Shown here: piece after piece, positions 16,476 through 25,015 of the stretch
Layout of the letters: every line of letters begins with the position of its first letter
Position numbering within the stretch: position 1 is the stretch's first letter
From: Pseudopedobacter alpinus
GTDB taxonomy: Bacteria; Bacteroidota; Bacteroidia; Sphingobacteriales; Sphingobacteriaceae
DNA: 64,000 bases
Assembly (NCBI RefSeq): GCF_042684645.1
Contig: NZ_JBHULV010000052.1
Span: forward strand, 62,001-126,000
Direction: 5' to 3'
Notes under the pieces: generated by a model
The model's input: only the letters and a program-made list of their open reading frames with translations
Database searches by the model: none
Told to the model about the DNA's origin: nothing
Made by a program: the position numbers and the translations under genes

Positions 16476-17225
16476 TTATTTCCCTCCCAAATTAACAATA
16501 AGCCCCAATGTAAATACAGAACTACCAGCTGTCATAAAATCTCTGTTTTTTAAACCAAAATTACTTCCTGAAGTATATTGTAGTTGAAAATTCTGATTCA
16601 GCTTTAAGCGAGTAAAAAATACAGGCTCAATAAAAATATTATCTTCTAAAGGTTGGGCTAAGTTGTTTCTGGTAAAATTGCTCATATTTACATGACTTAA
16701 TCTGATAATTGTACCGTAATTAAGTGGATATTTCTTAGAAAATAGGGTTAAAGATTTTTTTTCTTTACTACTATAATTCACTTGAATAAAAGATTTATTA
16801 AATCTAACATTCTGATTATCTGTAAAAACTAATAAATCGTTATCATAAGTTCTGTAAATACGGTTGGTTGTTCCTCTTCCAAAACCACCATATATTTCTA
16901 AAATTCTATTGTTATCAGTACCAAAAGTGGTATAGTAGCCACCTCCTAGTTCTACCAATTCTTGGTTAAAATCTTTTTTCCTTTGACTTTGATTAATAAA
17001 CGAACCATTAAATAAAACACCTATATGGTCTGATACTGCATAAGCCGTATTGAAACTTAACTTTCCTCTTAAAGAAATATGACCAGATGCATGAATCTCA
17101 TTTTTAGCACTCAACATTGGGCTGTTGGGCACATTAGGCATATATACTGAAGAGCAAGAGGTAAGGATTAAACTGATTATGAAAACAGAAAAATAAACAT
17201 ACTTAGTTTTTAATTTACTATTCAT
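16476..17225 (-). CDS. Outer-membrane lipoprotein with predicted beta-barrel strands
   Basis: 249 residues. The N-terminus has a lipoprotein signal (YFSVFIISLILTSC, lipobox LTSC). The rest alternates strand-like segments (HISLRGKLSFNTAYAVSDHI, VELGGGYYTTFG, EIYGGFGRG) and ends with VFTLGLIVNLGGK, a typical barrel C-terminal strand. A function in the outer membrane is probable but the substrate is unknown. The start at 17223-17225 fits the signal peptide. It lies 70 bp downstream of the YceH-family gene on the same strand, so co-transcription is possible. Confidence 0.75.
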   Translation of the reverse strand: MNSKLKTKYVYFSVFIISLILTSCSSVYMPNVPNSPMLSAKNEIHASGHISLRGKLSFNTAYAVSDHIGVLFNGSFINQSQRKKDFNQELVELGGGYYTTFGTDNNRILEIYGGFGRGTTNRIYRTYDNDLLVFTDNQNVRFNKSFIQVNYSSKEKKSLTLFSKKYPLNYGTIIRLSHVNMSNFTRNNLAQPLEDNIFIEPVFFTRLKLNQNFQLQYTSGSNFGLKNRDFMTAGSSVFTLGLIVNLGGK

Positions 17226-17295
17226 AAAAGTTAAAACGTATTAAATAATGATTATTGTTTTCTCGCTTCGCACCATTTTAATGCCAAAAACAAAT

Positions 17296-17952
17296 TTAAC
17301 CTAATAACTCCTTCATCAGTTTATCAAAATCTGCTTTTAATAAAGCGTAGTTTTCTTCTAAAGTAGCAACTCTAGCCTCTAATTCTCCAACAGATTTTCT
17401 AGCTGGCTCGGCAACTGTATCGTCTTCAAAGCTCATGTCGGGTTCGCCCGAAAATAAATGAGCGTATCTAGCTTCTTTTTGTCCGGCTCTTTTGGGTAGT
17501 TGTAAAATAAATGGTGTTTCAGAGTTTGCAAGTTGTTCTAAAACTTCTTGCACATCATCTAAGCTTTCAAATTCATATAACCTTCCAGAGTTACTGTTAA
17601 TTTCTCCTGGAGTTAGTGCACCTCTTAAAAAAAACAAACACATTACTGCAACCTGTGAAGGCACCACCGGAAAAACAATGGCAAAGTTATGCTTGTATTT
17701 TGTTGCTCTACTGCTTCCGCCAGTTGCAGTTGAGGTTAAACCTTTCTTTTTTAAACTATCTAAAGCCAGCACAACAGTTTCTTCATCATATTCAACAACT
17801 GGTTTTCTCGAACTTTTTTGATTACATGCCAGCGTTAAAGCATTTAAAGTCATTGGGTAATAATCCGGCGTAGTTTTGCTTTTTTCCATTAAAGCACCTA
17901 AAACTCTAATTTCTGTACTAGTTAGTTGGGGTAAAGCTTTGTTTTGTTCCAT
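17296..17952 (-). CDS. YceH family protein (DUF480)
   Basis: 218 residues. The N-terminal winged-helix pair characteristic of DUF480 is clear: LTSTEIRVLGALMEKSKTTP then YPMTLNALTLACNQKSSRKP, and GALTPGEINSNSGRLYEF in the second wing. The C-terminus is a coiled coil (ELEARVATLEENYALLKADF). The family is widespread and has no firmly established biochemical role. It is followed by the OM lipoprotein gene and preceded by an MFS gene 34 bp away on the same strand. Confidence 0.9.
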   Translation of the reverse strand: MEQNKALPQLTSTEIRVLGALMEKSKTTPDYYPMTLNALTLACNQKSSRKPVVEYDEETVVLALDSLKKKGLTSTATGGSSRATKYKHNFAIVFPVVPSQVAVMCLFFLRGALTPGEINSNSGRLYEFESLDDVQEVLEQLANSETPFILQLPKRAGQKEARYAHLFSGEPDMSFEDDTVAEPARKSVGELEARVATLEENYALLKADFDKLMKELLG

Positions 17953-17986
17953 TTAAATTTGATAAAGTTTAGAATGTCAAAAAGTA

Positions 17987-19138
17987 CTAATTATTTTCTT
18001 GCGGATGTATAAACCGTTTAAATAAAAGTTGAGATATGGGGTAAATCATAAATCCGGCTACGGCAAATAAAATAAAAGAAACTCTTAAATTAAAAGCATG
18101 AGATATGTAGCCAATTAAGGGTGGACCAATTAGCATCCCAGAAATGGTGTAAGTGGTAATAATAGATAATGCCATTCCTGATGAATACTTTTTTGATTTA
18201 CCAGCTAAAGCATAAGTCATAGGCACAACAGACGCTGTGCCAATACCAATCAGTGCAAAGCCAATTAAACCACAATAAATATTCGGAAATACAACAGCTA
18301 AGCTAATACCTGTTAAAATACAAAAAGCACTCAGCATATAATTATTTTTCATTCCAATTTTAGCAATTATACTTCCTGATAGGAACCTGAAAGCAGCCAT
18401 GAAAGTCATAAAAGTAAGGTAGCCGTAGGTGAAAATTGGGGTATCAATTACTTCTTTAAAATAAATTCCACTCCAATCAAACATACCACCTTCGCAAACG
18501 GCAGCACAAAATGCTATTAAACCTAAATTAAAAATATAGGGATCTGGTTTTCCTACAATTAGCTTATTTCCACTTTCTGGCTTATCATTTTTTATTAAGT
18601 GCGGATAAGCAAAGCCACAACAAGCTATCACCAATAAAGCAATAGCAAATAAGTGCAGTTCAATTTGAATATTGTAGTTTAACAGTAATGTGGTTAAAGC
18701 AGCGCCCACAATTCCGCCAGCACTCCATAATCCATGAAATGTGCCCAAAATGTTTTTATCAAATTGCTTTTGAAGATTTACACCTTGGGTATTTAATGAA
18801 AGGTTTAATGTTCTGGTTGTAAAAGCAAATAAAGATATACCTAATAACAATAGTGGTAAAGAATGTGAATTCCCAATTAGTATTAAAGAAAAAGCATTAA
18901 CAATAACTGAAATGATTAACGGTTTACGGCTATTAAATTTAGATACCAACCAGCCAGAAAAGGGTAGGCTGATAAAAGAACTGATAGGCATTAAAATCAA
19001 TAAAGAGCCTAATTCTGCATCGTTTAAATTAAAATTTGCTTTTATATTTGGGATACGGGATGCCCAACTGGCAAAACTAACGCCAATAATAAAAAAAATT
19101 AATCCAATAAAGCTTCTTTGCTTATTTATAGATGCCAT
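17987..19138 (-). CDS. MFS transporter (YbjJ/FucP-like)
   Basis: About 383 residues from MASINKQRSFIG (an in-frame ATG 15 bp upstream is an alternative). Twelve hydrophobic segments are visible. The first carries SFASWASRIPNIKANFNLND, a signature of MFS proteins related to YbjJ, and the cytoplasmic loop between helices 2 and 3 reads GWLVSKFNSRKP. It should move a small solute across the inner membrane with a proton; the substrate is not predictable. It lies 41 bp after the acyl-CoA ligase gene and 34 bp before the YceH-family gene, all on the minus strand. Confidence 0.85.
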   Translation of the reverse strand: MASINKQRSFIGLIFFIIGVSFASWASRIPNIKANFNLNDAELGSLLILMPISSFISLPFSGWLVSKFNSRKPLIISVIVNAFSLILIGNSHSLPLLLLGISLFAFTTRTLNLSLNTQGVNLQKQFDKNILGTFHGLWSAGGIVGAALTTLLLNYNIQIELHLFAIALLVIACCGFAYPHLIKNDKPESGNKLIVGKPDPYIFNLGLIAFCAAVCEGGMFDWSGIYFKEVIDTPIFTYGYLTFMTFMAAFRFLSGSIIAKIGMKNNYMLSAFCILTGISLAVVFPNIYCGLIGFALIGIGTASVVPMTYALAGKSKKYSSGMALSIITTYTISGMLIGPPLIGYISHAFNLRVSFILFAVAGFMIYPISQLLFKRFIHPQENN

Positions 19139-19193
19139 TTTGTTTTTTGGCAAATATCTTTTTTTATCCTTAAAAAAAGAGCTTAAATTTTAA

Positions 19194-21107
19194 TTAATCT
19201 GCTTCAACGGCTGTATTGTACATTTCATCAATGTAGGTAAGATATTTTTTCTCTATTACCTTTCTCTTTGGTTTCATTGTTGGTGTAATATCTCCTTCTT
19301 CAATAGTAAACGGATTTCTTTTTACTATAAAATGCTTTATGCGCTCAAATTTGGCTAATTCTGGCGAGAATTTTTTAATATCATCAGCAAGCCAATTGAT
19401 GATGTTTTCATCTTCAATAAATAAATCAGGCATTTCAAAAAATGCATCTTCTAAACTAAAAGTTTCTTGAAGCGTTTCTCTACTTGGGGTAATAATAGCA
19501 GTTACGTACTCTCTTTTATCACCAATTAAAAATATACTTTCAATTTTGGGGCTTTTTAAATAAGTATTTTCTACAGGCGTAGGATAAATATTTTTGCCAA
19601 ATGCATTTACCAACATGTTTTTAATTCTATCGGTAATTTGTAAATTTCCTTTGTAAAACCTTCCAACATCGCCCGTATGAAACCAATCATCGGTATCAAT
19701 AACTTCCGCAGTTTCTTCTGGCTTATTCCAATAACCCTTCATTACGCAATGTCCACGCACACAAATTTCGCCTTCTTCGCACACAAAATCTTCATTAAAT
19801 GTATCATGAGTTTGTATGTTGATGAATTTTTTAGTCTCAACATCCTGAATTCCAACTTCAATTCCTGGTATAACCCTGCCAACGGTACCGTAAACTTGGC
19901 GGTGATATTCTGTAACAGACATTACTGGAGAGGTTTCTGTTAAACCAAAACCTTCTAAAATTTTAATACCTAAATCGCCAAAAAACTCCCCAACATTTTT
20001 AGGTAAAGCTGCCCCACCAGATATCATAAACTTTAGCCTTCCACCCGTTTTCTCTTTAATTTTACTAAATACTAATTTCTCAGCAATGCTATGTTGCGCA
20101 CTAATAATAAAACCTGGTTTTTTTCCTGCTTCTTTAATTTCACGATATTCTTTTCCAATTGCTAAAGCCCAAGTGAAAATTTTGGCTTTTGTACCGCCAG
20201 CTGCTGTTCCTCCTTTAATAGCTTTATCATGTATTTTCTCTAATAACCGAGGAACGCATGACATTACTGTTGGTTTCACCTCGCCCATATTTTTTGCCAA
20301 AAGTTCTAAACTTTGTGCAAATGCAATTTTACAACCCATAGTGCAACAAACATGGTAAGTTGCGGTACGTTCAAAAACATGCGATAGCGGTAAAAATGAT
20401 AAAAATGTTTCATGGTTACCAATAACAGGAATTTGTTGTAAGCAAACTTTAACGTTTTCTACAAAATTAGCATGTGTTAACATTACCCCTTTTGGAGTTC
20501 CTGTAGTGCCTGATGTATAAATTAAACCAGAAATATCAGACGAATGAACTAAAGAACGTCTTTTATTAATTTCGTCAGCGTATTTTGGCAATGCATTGTT
20601 ACCTTCTTTAATTAGATCTGATAAGCCAATAATTCCTGCATTTATCTTTGAGTTTGAAGTTATCTTATTAAAATCTTCAAAAGCTGGAATAATCCTAATT
20701 AAATCTGGACAGTGGTTTGCGATTTTTAAAATCTTTTTTAGTAAAAATGGAGTTCCAACCAAAATCGTTTTGGCTCCAGCATCTAATAAAATATATTCAA
20801 TTTCTGCTTCGGAAAGGGTAGGGTATATTGACGTGTTAATTGCACCAATTTGCTGTAAACCTTGGTCGTAATAAACATACTCTGGGCAATTATCAATAAT
20901 AAAAGCAATCCTATCTCCTTTATTTATACCAATTTCTAAAAAGTATGCACTTATGGCATCAGCATTTTCTAAAGTTGTTTTAAATGAAATTTCCTCCCAA
21001 TTTTCTTTAACCTTTCTAATTAAAAAAGTGTCTTCTGGCGAATGTATAGTTTGTACTACGTTTCTTAATAATTGCGGAACAGTAGTTAATTCTGAGATAT
21101 TATTCAT
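19194..21107 (-). CDS. Long-chain fatty-acid-CoA ligase (AMP-binding)
   Basis: 637 residues of the ANL adenylate-forming superfamily, FadD15/long-chain type. Motifs: the P-loop YTSGTTGTPKGVMLTHANF, FLPLSHVFERT, the adenine-binding GFGLTETSP, the hinge-region TGDVGRF and ITDRIKNMLVNAFGKNIYP, and the C-terminal catalytic Lys in TPTMKPKRKV. It activates fatty acids with ATP and CoA for beta-oxidation or lipid remodelling, matching the fadN-fadA-fadE genes at 52359-58426. Cytoplasmic or peripheral membrane. The start at 21105-21107 is well placed. No good -7 element was seen just upstream. Confidence 0.92.
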   Translation of the reverse strand: MNNISELTTVPQLLRNVVQTIHSPEDTFLIRKVKENWEEISFKTTLENADAISAYFLEIGINKGDRIAFIIDNCPEYVYYDQGLQQIGAINTSIYPTLSEAEIEYILLDAGAKTILVGTPFLLKKILKIANHCPDLIRIIPAFEDFNKITSNSKINAGIIGLSDLIKEGNNALPKYADEINKRRSLVHSSDISGLIYTSGTTGTPKGVMLTHANFVENVKVCLQQIPVIGNHETFLSFLPLSHVFERTATYHVCCTMGCKIAFAQSLELLAKNMGEVKPTVMSCVPRLLEKIHDKAIKGGTAAGGTKAKIFTWALAIGKEYREIKEAGKKPGFIISAQHSIAEKLVFSKIKEKTGGRLKFMISGGAALPKNVGEFFGDLGIKILEGFGLTETSPVMSVTEYHRQVYGTVGRVIPGIEVGIQDVETKKFINIQTHDTFNEDFVCEEGEICVRGHCVMKGYWNKPEETAEVIDTDDWFHTGDVGRFYKGNLQITDRIKNMLVNAFGKNIYPTPVENTYLKSPKIESIFLIGDKREYVTAIITPSRETLQETFSLEDAFFEMPDLFIEDENIINWLADDIKKFSPELAKFERIKHFIVKRNPFTIEEGDITPTMKPKRKVIEKKYLTYIDEMYNTAVEAD

Positions 21108-21165
21108 CTTAAAATGAGGTTTTTGGCACTTAATCAGATAGCAATATTAGTTATTTATGCAATAA

Positions 21166-21198
21166 AAACAAAAAGGGCATCTTTTTAAGATGCCCTTT
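21166..21198 (-). terminator. Rho-independent terminator after iscA
   Basis: Twelve-pair perfect stem AAAGGGCATCTT / AAGATGCCCTTT with loop TTT; on the minus strand a T-rich tract follows. It ends the isc operon. Confidence 0.88.
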
Positions 21199-21220
21199 GT
21201 AAATTATTTAAAAATATTTT

Positions 21221-21547
21221 TTAAACCGAAAAACTTTCTCCGCAACCGCAAGTACGCGAAGCATTTGGATTTACAAAGTTAAATCCTTTACCATTTAATC
21301 CATCAGAAAAATCTAATTCGGTGCCAGCTAAATAAAGAAAAGATTTCATGTCTAAAACAATCTTCATTCCCTTATCTTCAAAATCCTGATCTCCCTTTTG
21401 GGTCTCATTATCAAAATCCATATTGTAGGACAAACCAGAACAGCCTCCGCCTTTAACAGAAACACGTAGGAAATAAGATTCATCTAATCCCCCGTCTTTC
21501 ATCAGCTCTTCTATCTTGCTTTTCGCTTTATCTGTTATTGTTACCAT
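21221..21547 (-). CDS. iscA: Fe-S cluster assembly protein IscA/SufA type
   Basis: 108 residues of the A-type carrier family. The three ligand cysteines are present: GGGCSGLSYNMDF and the C-terminal SRTCGCGESFSV. The N-terminal strand-helix ITDKAKSKIEELMKDGGLDE is typical. It passes clusters from the IscU scaffold to apo-proteins. Last gene of the iscS-iscU-iscA run; the 81-bp gap to iscU is filled by an inverted repeat. Whether it is IscA, SufA or ErpA cannot be decided from sequence alone. Confidence 0.93.
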   Translation of the reverse strand: MVTITDKAKSKIEELMKDGGLDESYFLRVSVKGGGCSGLSYNMDFDNETQKGDQDFEDKGMKIVLDMKSFLYLAGTELDFSDGLNGKGFNFVNPNASRTCGCGESFSV

Positions 21548-21560
21548 CTTCTAAAGTATT

Positions 21561-21629
21561 GAGATTTGCGATATGAGTATAGCGTTATTTGCAAAGTCGC
21601 AATACGCCTTACTCATATCGCAATACAAT
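21561..21629. repeat. Inverted repeat between iscU and iscA
   Basis: A perfect 14-bp inverted repeat, TTGCGATATGAGTA (21566-21579) and TACTCATATCGCAA (21610-21623), encloses CGCAATACGCC. The text is related to the CAATACGCCCTACTCAATAC repeats at 55229-55330. It lies within the isc operon and could form a hairpin in the mRNA. Confidence 0.7.
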
Positions 21630-22042
21630 TAATGATGTGAGTTCTCCAATTCAATAGGCTCCATTCCGTTTTTTACACGGTAATCGTTAATTGCCGATTT
21701 AATAGCGTCTTCTGCTAATACAGAACAGTGAATTTTAACTGGCGGTAAAGCCAATTCTTCAACAATGTCCATGTTGTCAATTGCCAAAGCATCGTCAATT
21801 GATTTTCCTTTTAACCACTCTGTAGCTAAAGAAGAAGATGCAATTGCAGAACCACAACCAAATGTTTTAAATTTTGCATCAGTAATCATGTGGTTTTCGT
21901 CAACCTCAATTTGTAAACGCATAACGTCTCCACACTCTGGTGCGCCAACTAAACCAGTACCAACACTTGATTTAGATTTATCTAGCGTACCAACGTTTCT
22001 TGGATTACTATAATGATCTATTACTTTATCTGAATATGCCAT
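21629..22042 (-). CDS. iscU: Fe-S cluster scaffold IscU
   Basis: 137 residues. The three cluster cysteines and Asp are present: GAPECGDVMRL, KTFGCGSAIASSS and PPVKIHCSVLAED; LPPVK is the HscA recognition sequence. It receives sulfur from IscS and builds Fe-S clusters. The stop codon abuts the inverted repeat at 21561-21629. Standard length; no anomaly. Confidence 0.97.
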   Translation of the reverse strand: MAYSDKVIDHYSNPRNVGTLDKSKSSVGTGLVGAPECGDVMRLQIEVDENHMITDAKFKTFGCGSAIASSSLATEWLKGKSIDDALAIDNMDIVEELALPPVKIHCSVLAEDAIKSAINDYRVKNGMEPIELENSHH

Positions 22043-22194
22043 GTCTTTATATTTTATTATTTTAATCTTAAATTTTAATCAAATTCTTAATGAATTGATT
22101 TTTCTTACCTCATCAATTATTAATTAATTTTCAATCTGCGCTTATATAAAAGCATCCACAAATTTTCAAATCAATTATTAATCTTCAAATCTAT

Positions 22195-23409
22195 TTAGTG
22201 TGCTGCCCACTCAATAGAATCAAGATCAATGCCTTCTTTAAACATTTCCCAAAGCGGAGATAATTCTCTTAAATGATTAACCGCTTTTAAAGTGTTTTCA
22301 ATTGCAAAGTCAACCTCTTCTTCAGTGCTAAATCTTCCTAATCCAAAACGGATAGAGGAATGGGCTAAATCATCAGATAAACCTAAGCTTTTTAACACAT
22401 AAGATGGCTCTAAAGAAGCAGACGTACAAGCAGAGCCTGATGATACAGCCATATCTTTCATTGCCATCATTAATCCCTCACCTTCAACATATTTGAAAGA
22501 AATATTTGCAGTATGTGGCAGTCTGTGCGCCACATTACCATTAACATAAGATTCTTCTAAAACAGTTAAGTTGCTTTCCAATTTATCTCTAAGTGCCGAT
22601 AATCTTTTAGCTTCTTCTTCCATTTCATTATAGCAAAGCTCACAAGCTTTACCTAAACCAACAATACCAGGTACGTTTAGAGTACCTGAACGCATTCCAC
22701 GTTCATGTCCACCGCCATCCATTTGAGACGTAACTTTGACTCTTGGGTTTTTTCTTCTAACATATAAAGCACCAACGCCTTTTGGTCCGTACATTTTATG
22801 TGCAGAAAGAGCCAATAAATCAATTCCGTCTTCAATTACATTTACTGGTATTTTACCAACTGCCTGTACGGCATCAGTAAAATATAAAGCCCCATATTTA
22901 TGTGCTAAAGCAGAAATTTCTTTTACCGGTTGTATAACACCAATTTCATTATTGGCATACATAATAGCAACTAAAATGGTTTGGTCTGTAAAAGCAGCTT
23001 CTAATTTATTTAAGTCAACTAAACCATCAGATTCAACATCCAAATAAGTAATGTTTGCACCTAATTTTTCTAAATGCTTACAAGCATCTAAAACGGCTTT
23101 ATGTTCTGTAGTTAAAGTAATAATGTGATTACCTTTTTCTTTGTACATTTCGTAAACACCTTTAATAGCAAGGTTGTCAGATTCTGTAGCACCAGATGTA
23201 AAAATAATTTCTTTTTCTGATGCGCCTATTAATTTCGCTACTTGTTCACGAGCATAATCAACGCCTTCTTCAGCAGCCCAGCCAAAAGGATGATTTCTAC
23301 TTGCAGCGTTTCCAAATTTTTCGGTAAAGTAAGGCAACATTGCTTCCAATACTCTAGGATCTAAAGGAGTGGTTGCATTATTGTCTAAGTATATAGGGGT
23401 TTGTAACAT
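22195..23409 (-). CDS. iscS: Cysteine desulfurase IscS
   Basis: 404 residues from MLQTPIYLDNNATTPLDPRV (ATG 23407-23409), which matches the usual N-terminus; an upstream in-frame start at 23466 would run over the promoter. The PLP lysine lies in LLALSAHKMYGPKGVGAL, and the catalytic Cys loop reads AVSSGSACTSASLEPSYVL. It is a class V aminotransferase-fold enzyme that takes sulfur from cysteine for Fe-S cluster assembly. First gene of the iscS-iscU-iscA unit; no IscR regulator is adjacent. A perfect TACATTTG element lies upstream. Confidence 0.96.
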   Translation of the reverse strand: MLQTPIYLDNNATTPLDPRVLEAMLPYFTEKFGNAASRNHPFGWAAEEGVDYAREQVAKLIGASEKEIIFTSGATESDNLAIKGVYEMYKEKGNHIITLTTEHKAVLDACKHLEKLGANITYLDVESDGLVDLNKLEAAFTDQTILVAIMYANNEIGVIQPVKEISALAHKYGALYFTDAVQAVGKIPVNVIEDGIDLLALSAHKMYGPKGVGALYVRRKNPRVKVTSQMDGGGHERGMRSGTLNVPGIVGLGKACELCYNEMEEEAKRLSALRDKLESNLTVLEESYVNGNVAHRLPHTANISFKYVEGEGLMMAMKDMAVSSGSACTSASLEPSYVLKSLGLSDDLAHSSIRFGLGRFSTEEEVDFAIENTLKAVNHLRELSPLWEMFKEGIDLDSIEWAAH

Positions 23410-23438
23410 CTTATTTAGATTTATCTTAATTATGAGTA

Positions 23439-23446
23439 CAAATGTA
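23439..23446 (-). promoter_or_regulatory. -7 element of probable isc operon promoter
   Basis: TACATTTG on the minus strand matches TAnnTTTG. Transcription would start near 23434, a 25-nt leader before the iscS ATG. The -33 region is not clear. Confidence 0.5.
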
Positions 23447-23528
23447 AGAAAAAACTTTTGGAGCACTCATAGATAATGTCTATTAAGGTATAGGTAAATT
23501 GGTCATTAAAATGCAATTTTGAAGCAAT

Positions 23529-23936
23529 ATGGAAAAGATTGATCACATAGGTATTGCGGTTAAAGATTTAGAGCAAGCGTCTAAACTTTACGAAATGCTT
23601 TTAGGCGTAAAACCTTATAAAACAGAGCAAGTAATTAGTGAACACGTTACCACGCATTTTTTTAAAGTTGGAGAATCAAAAATAGAATTGCTTAACGCTT
23701 TAAACACGGATAGTACTATTTCGAAATTTATTGATAAAAAAGGTGAAGGCATACATCATATTGCTTTTGCTGTAGCTGATATTTATGCCGAAATGCAAAG
23801 GTTAAAAGATTTAGGTTTTGTTTTGCTTAACGAAGAACCTAAGCAAGGAGCTGATAATAAGTTAATATGTTTTGTGCATCCAAAAACAACTACTGGCGTG
23901 TTAATTGAGCTATGTCAAGAAATTGTAATTCCATGA
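23529..23936 (+). CDS. mce: Methylmalonyl-CoA epimerase
   Basis: 135 residues of the vicinal-oxygen-chelate fold with two paired beta-alpha-beta-beta-beta modules. Metal-site residues are visible: MEKIDHIGIAVKDLEQA with the His, KIELLNAL with a Glu, GIHHIAFAVADI with the His, and VLIELCQ with the final Glu. It converts (S)- to (R)-methylmalonyl-CoA for propionate and odd-chain fatty-acid metabolism, which fits the beta-oxidation genes elsewhere in the window. Its TGA overlaps the ATG of the next gene (ATGA). Confidence 0.95.
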   Translation: MEKIDHIGIAVKDLEQASKLYEMLLGVKPYKTEQVISEHVTTHFFKVGESKIELLNALNTDSTISKFIDKKGEGIHHIAFAVADIYAEMQRLKDLGFVLLNEEPKQGADNKLICFVHPKTTTGVLIELCQEIVIP

Positions 23937-24619
23937 GTAATTTAGAAATTGAGCGGTTAAAAGCTGTGAATAAATACCTGATGTTTGATGTAGATAAAGA
24001 AATTGATGACATTACTAAACTGGCTTCGTTTTTAACTAGAAAGCCAATTGCGTTAATTTCTTTAATGGATAAGGACGAGCAAATTATTTTAGCTAGTGAG
24101 GGAGTTAAGTTGACTAGAATGCCAAGAGCCACATCTTTTTGCACACATGCAATTGCTCAAAATGAAATTATGGTGGTTGAAGATGCCACTAAAGATGATC
24201 GATTTAAAGACTTACCTGTTGTAACAGGTGATTTTAAAGTTAGGTTTTATGCAAGCACTAATTTGGTTTCGGATGATGGTTACAATATCGGAACTTTATG
24301 TGTTTATGACCTAAAACCGGGAATAATAACCGAAGAAGAAATAGAACATTTAAAAATATTAGGTAAACAAGTTAGTCATGTTTTAGAATTAAATAAAGAA
24401 TTAAATTTATCTGTTAAAAATAACGAGGCTTTAGTGAAAATTGCTTGGACGCATGCACATGAAATAAGAGGGCCATTAAGTTCTATTTTAGGATTGGTAG
24501 ATTTAATTAAAATTAACAACTGTGATCTTGATTTAGAGTATTTGAATTATTTAGAAACTGCGGCTAATCAGTTAGATGAAGTTTTAAATAGGATTATCAC
24601 ATTGGCTAGTAAAAAATAA
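23933..24619 (+). CDS. GAF protein with histidine-kinase-like DHp region but no ATPase domain
   Basis: 228 residues from MSNLEIERLKAVNKY, whose ATG overlaps the mce stop (ATGA). A GAF domain covers residues ~5-150 (PIALISLMDKDEQIILASEG, ATSFCTHAIA, VRFYASTNLV, GTLCVYDLKPG). A helix leads to WTHAHEIRGPLSSILGLVDL, which looks like the H-box of a histidine kinase with HEIRGP in place of HExRTP. The protein then ends about 35 residues later, without N, G1 or G2 boxes. It could be a dimerising phosphotransfer partner or a decayed kinase. A second protein of the same plan lies at 40983-42446. Co-translation with mce is probably incidental. Confidence 0.8.
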   Translation: MSNLEIERLKAVNKYLMFDVDKEIDDITKLASFLTRKPIALISLMDKDEQIILASEGVKLTRMPRATSFCTHAIAQNEIMVVEDATKDDRFKDLPVVTGDFKVRFYASTNLVSDDGYNIGTLCVYDLKPGIITEEEIEHLKILGKQVSHVLELNKELNLSVKNNEALVKIAWTHAHEIRGPLSSILGLVDLIKINNCDLDLEYLNYLETAANQLDEVLNRIITLASKK

Positions 24620-24632
24620 AACAAAATTCTTG

Positions 24633-24661
24633 TTGAAAGTGTTTTTTATTTACTATATTTG
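24633..24661 (+). promoter_or_regulatory. Promoter of the ribosomal protein L31 gene
   Basis: TTG at 24633-24635 and TATATTTG at 24654-24661, an exact -7 consensus with 18-bp spacing. The leader would be about 32 nt. This is one of the best promoters in the window. Confidence 0.75.
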
Positions 24662-24697
24662 CACCTCTAAAAATTAGGGAAAGAATTAAGAAATAGC

Positions 24698-24946
24698 ATG
24701 AAAAAAGATTTGCATCCATCGAATTATAGATTAGTAGTTTTTAAAGATATGTCTAATGAATATTCTTTTATTACTAAATCTTGTATCAACACCAACGAAA
24801 CTGTAAAGTGGGAAGACGGTAACGAATACCCATTAGTAAAATTAGAGATTTCACATACTTCACACCCTTTCTATACAGGAAAAATGAAGTTAGTTGATAC
24901 AGCAGGACGTATTGATAAATTCAAAACGCGTTACGCTAAAAAATAA
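24698..24946 (+). CDS. rpmE2: 50S ribosomal protein L31, type B (zinc-free form)
   Basis: 82 residues, the type B L31 length. Characteristic segments: MKKDLHPSNYRLVVFKDMS, the W in ETVKWEDGNEYP, and HPFYTGKMKLVDTAGRIDKF. The CxxC zinc motif of type A L31 is absent; only one Cys is present. It sits on the large subunit near the central protuberance. Monocistronic, with a strong promoter and a terminator at 24971. Confidence 0.96.
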   Translation: MKKDLHPSNYRLVVFKDMSNEYSFITKSCINTNETVKWEDGNEYPLVKLEISHTSHPFYTGKMKLVDTAGRIDKFKTRYAKK

Positions 24947-24970
24947 TCTAAGAAAAAATATAATTATTTT

Positions 24971-25003
24971 AAAGTCCCGTCTTGTTAGTCGGGACTTTTT
25001 TTG
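24971..25003 (+). terminator. Rho-independent terminator after L31
   Basis: Stem AAAGTCCCG / CGGGACTTT with a 10-nt loop and a following T run. It overlaps the region just before the next gene. Confidence 0.85.
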
Positions 25004-25015
25004 TTTTTTTGCAGT

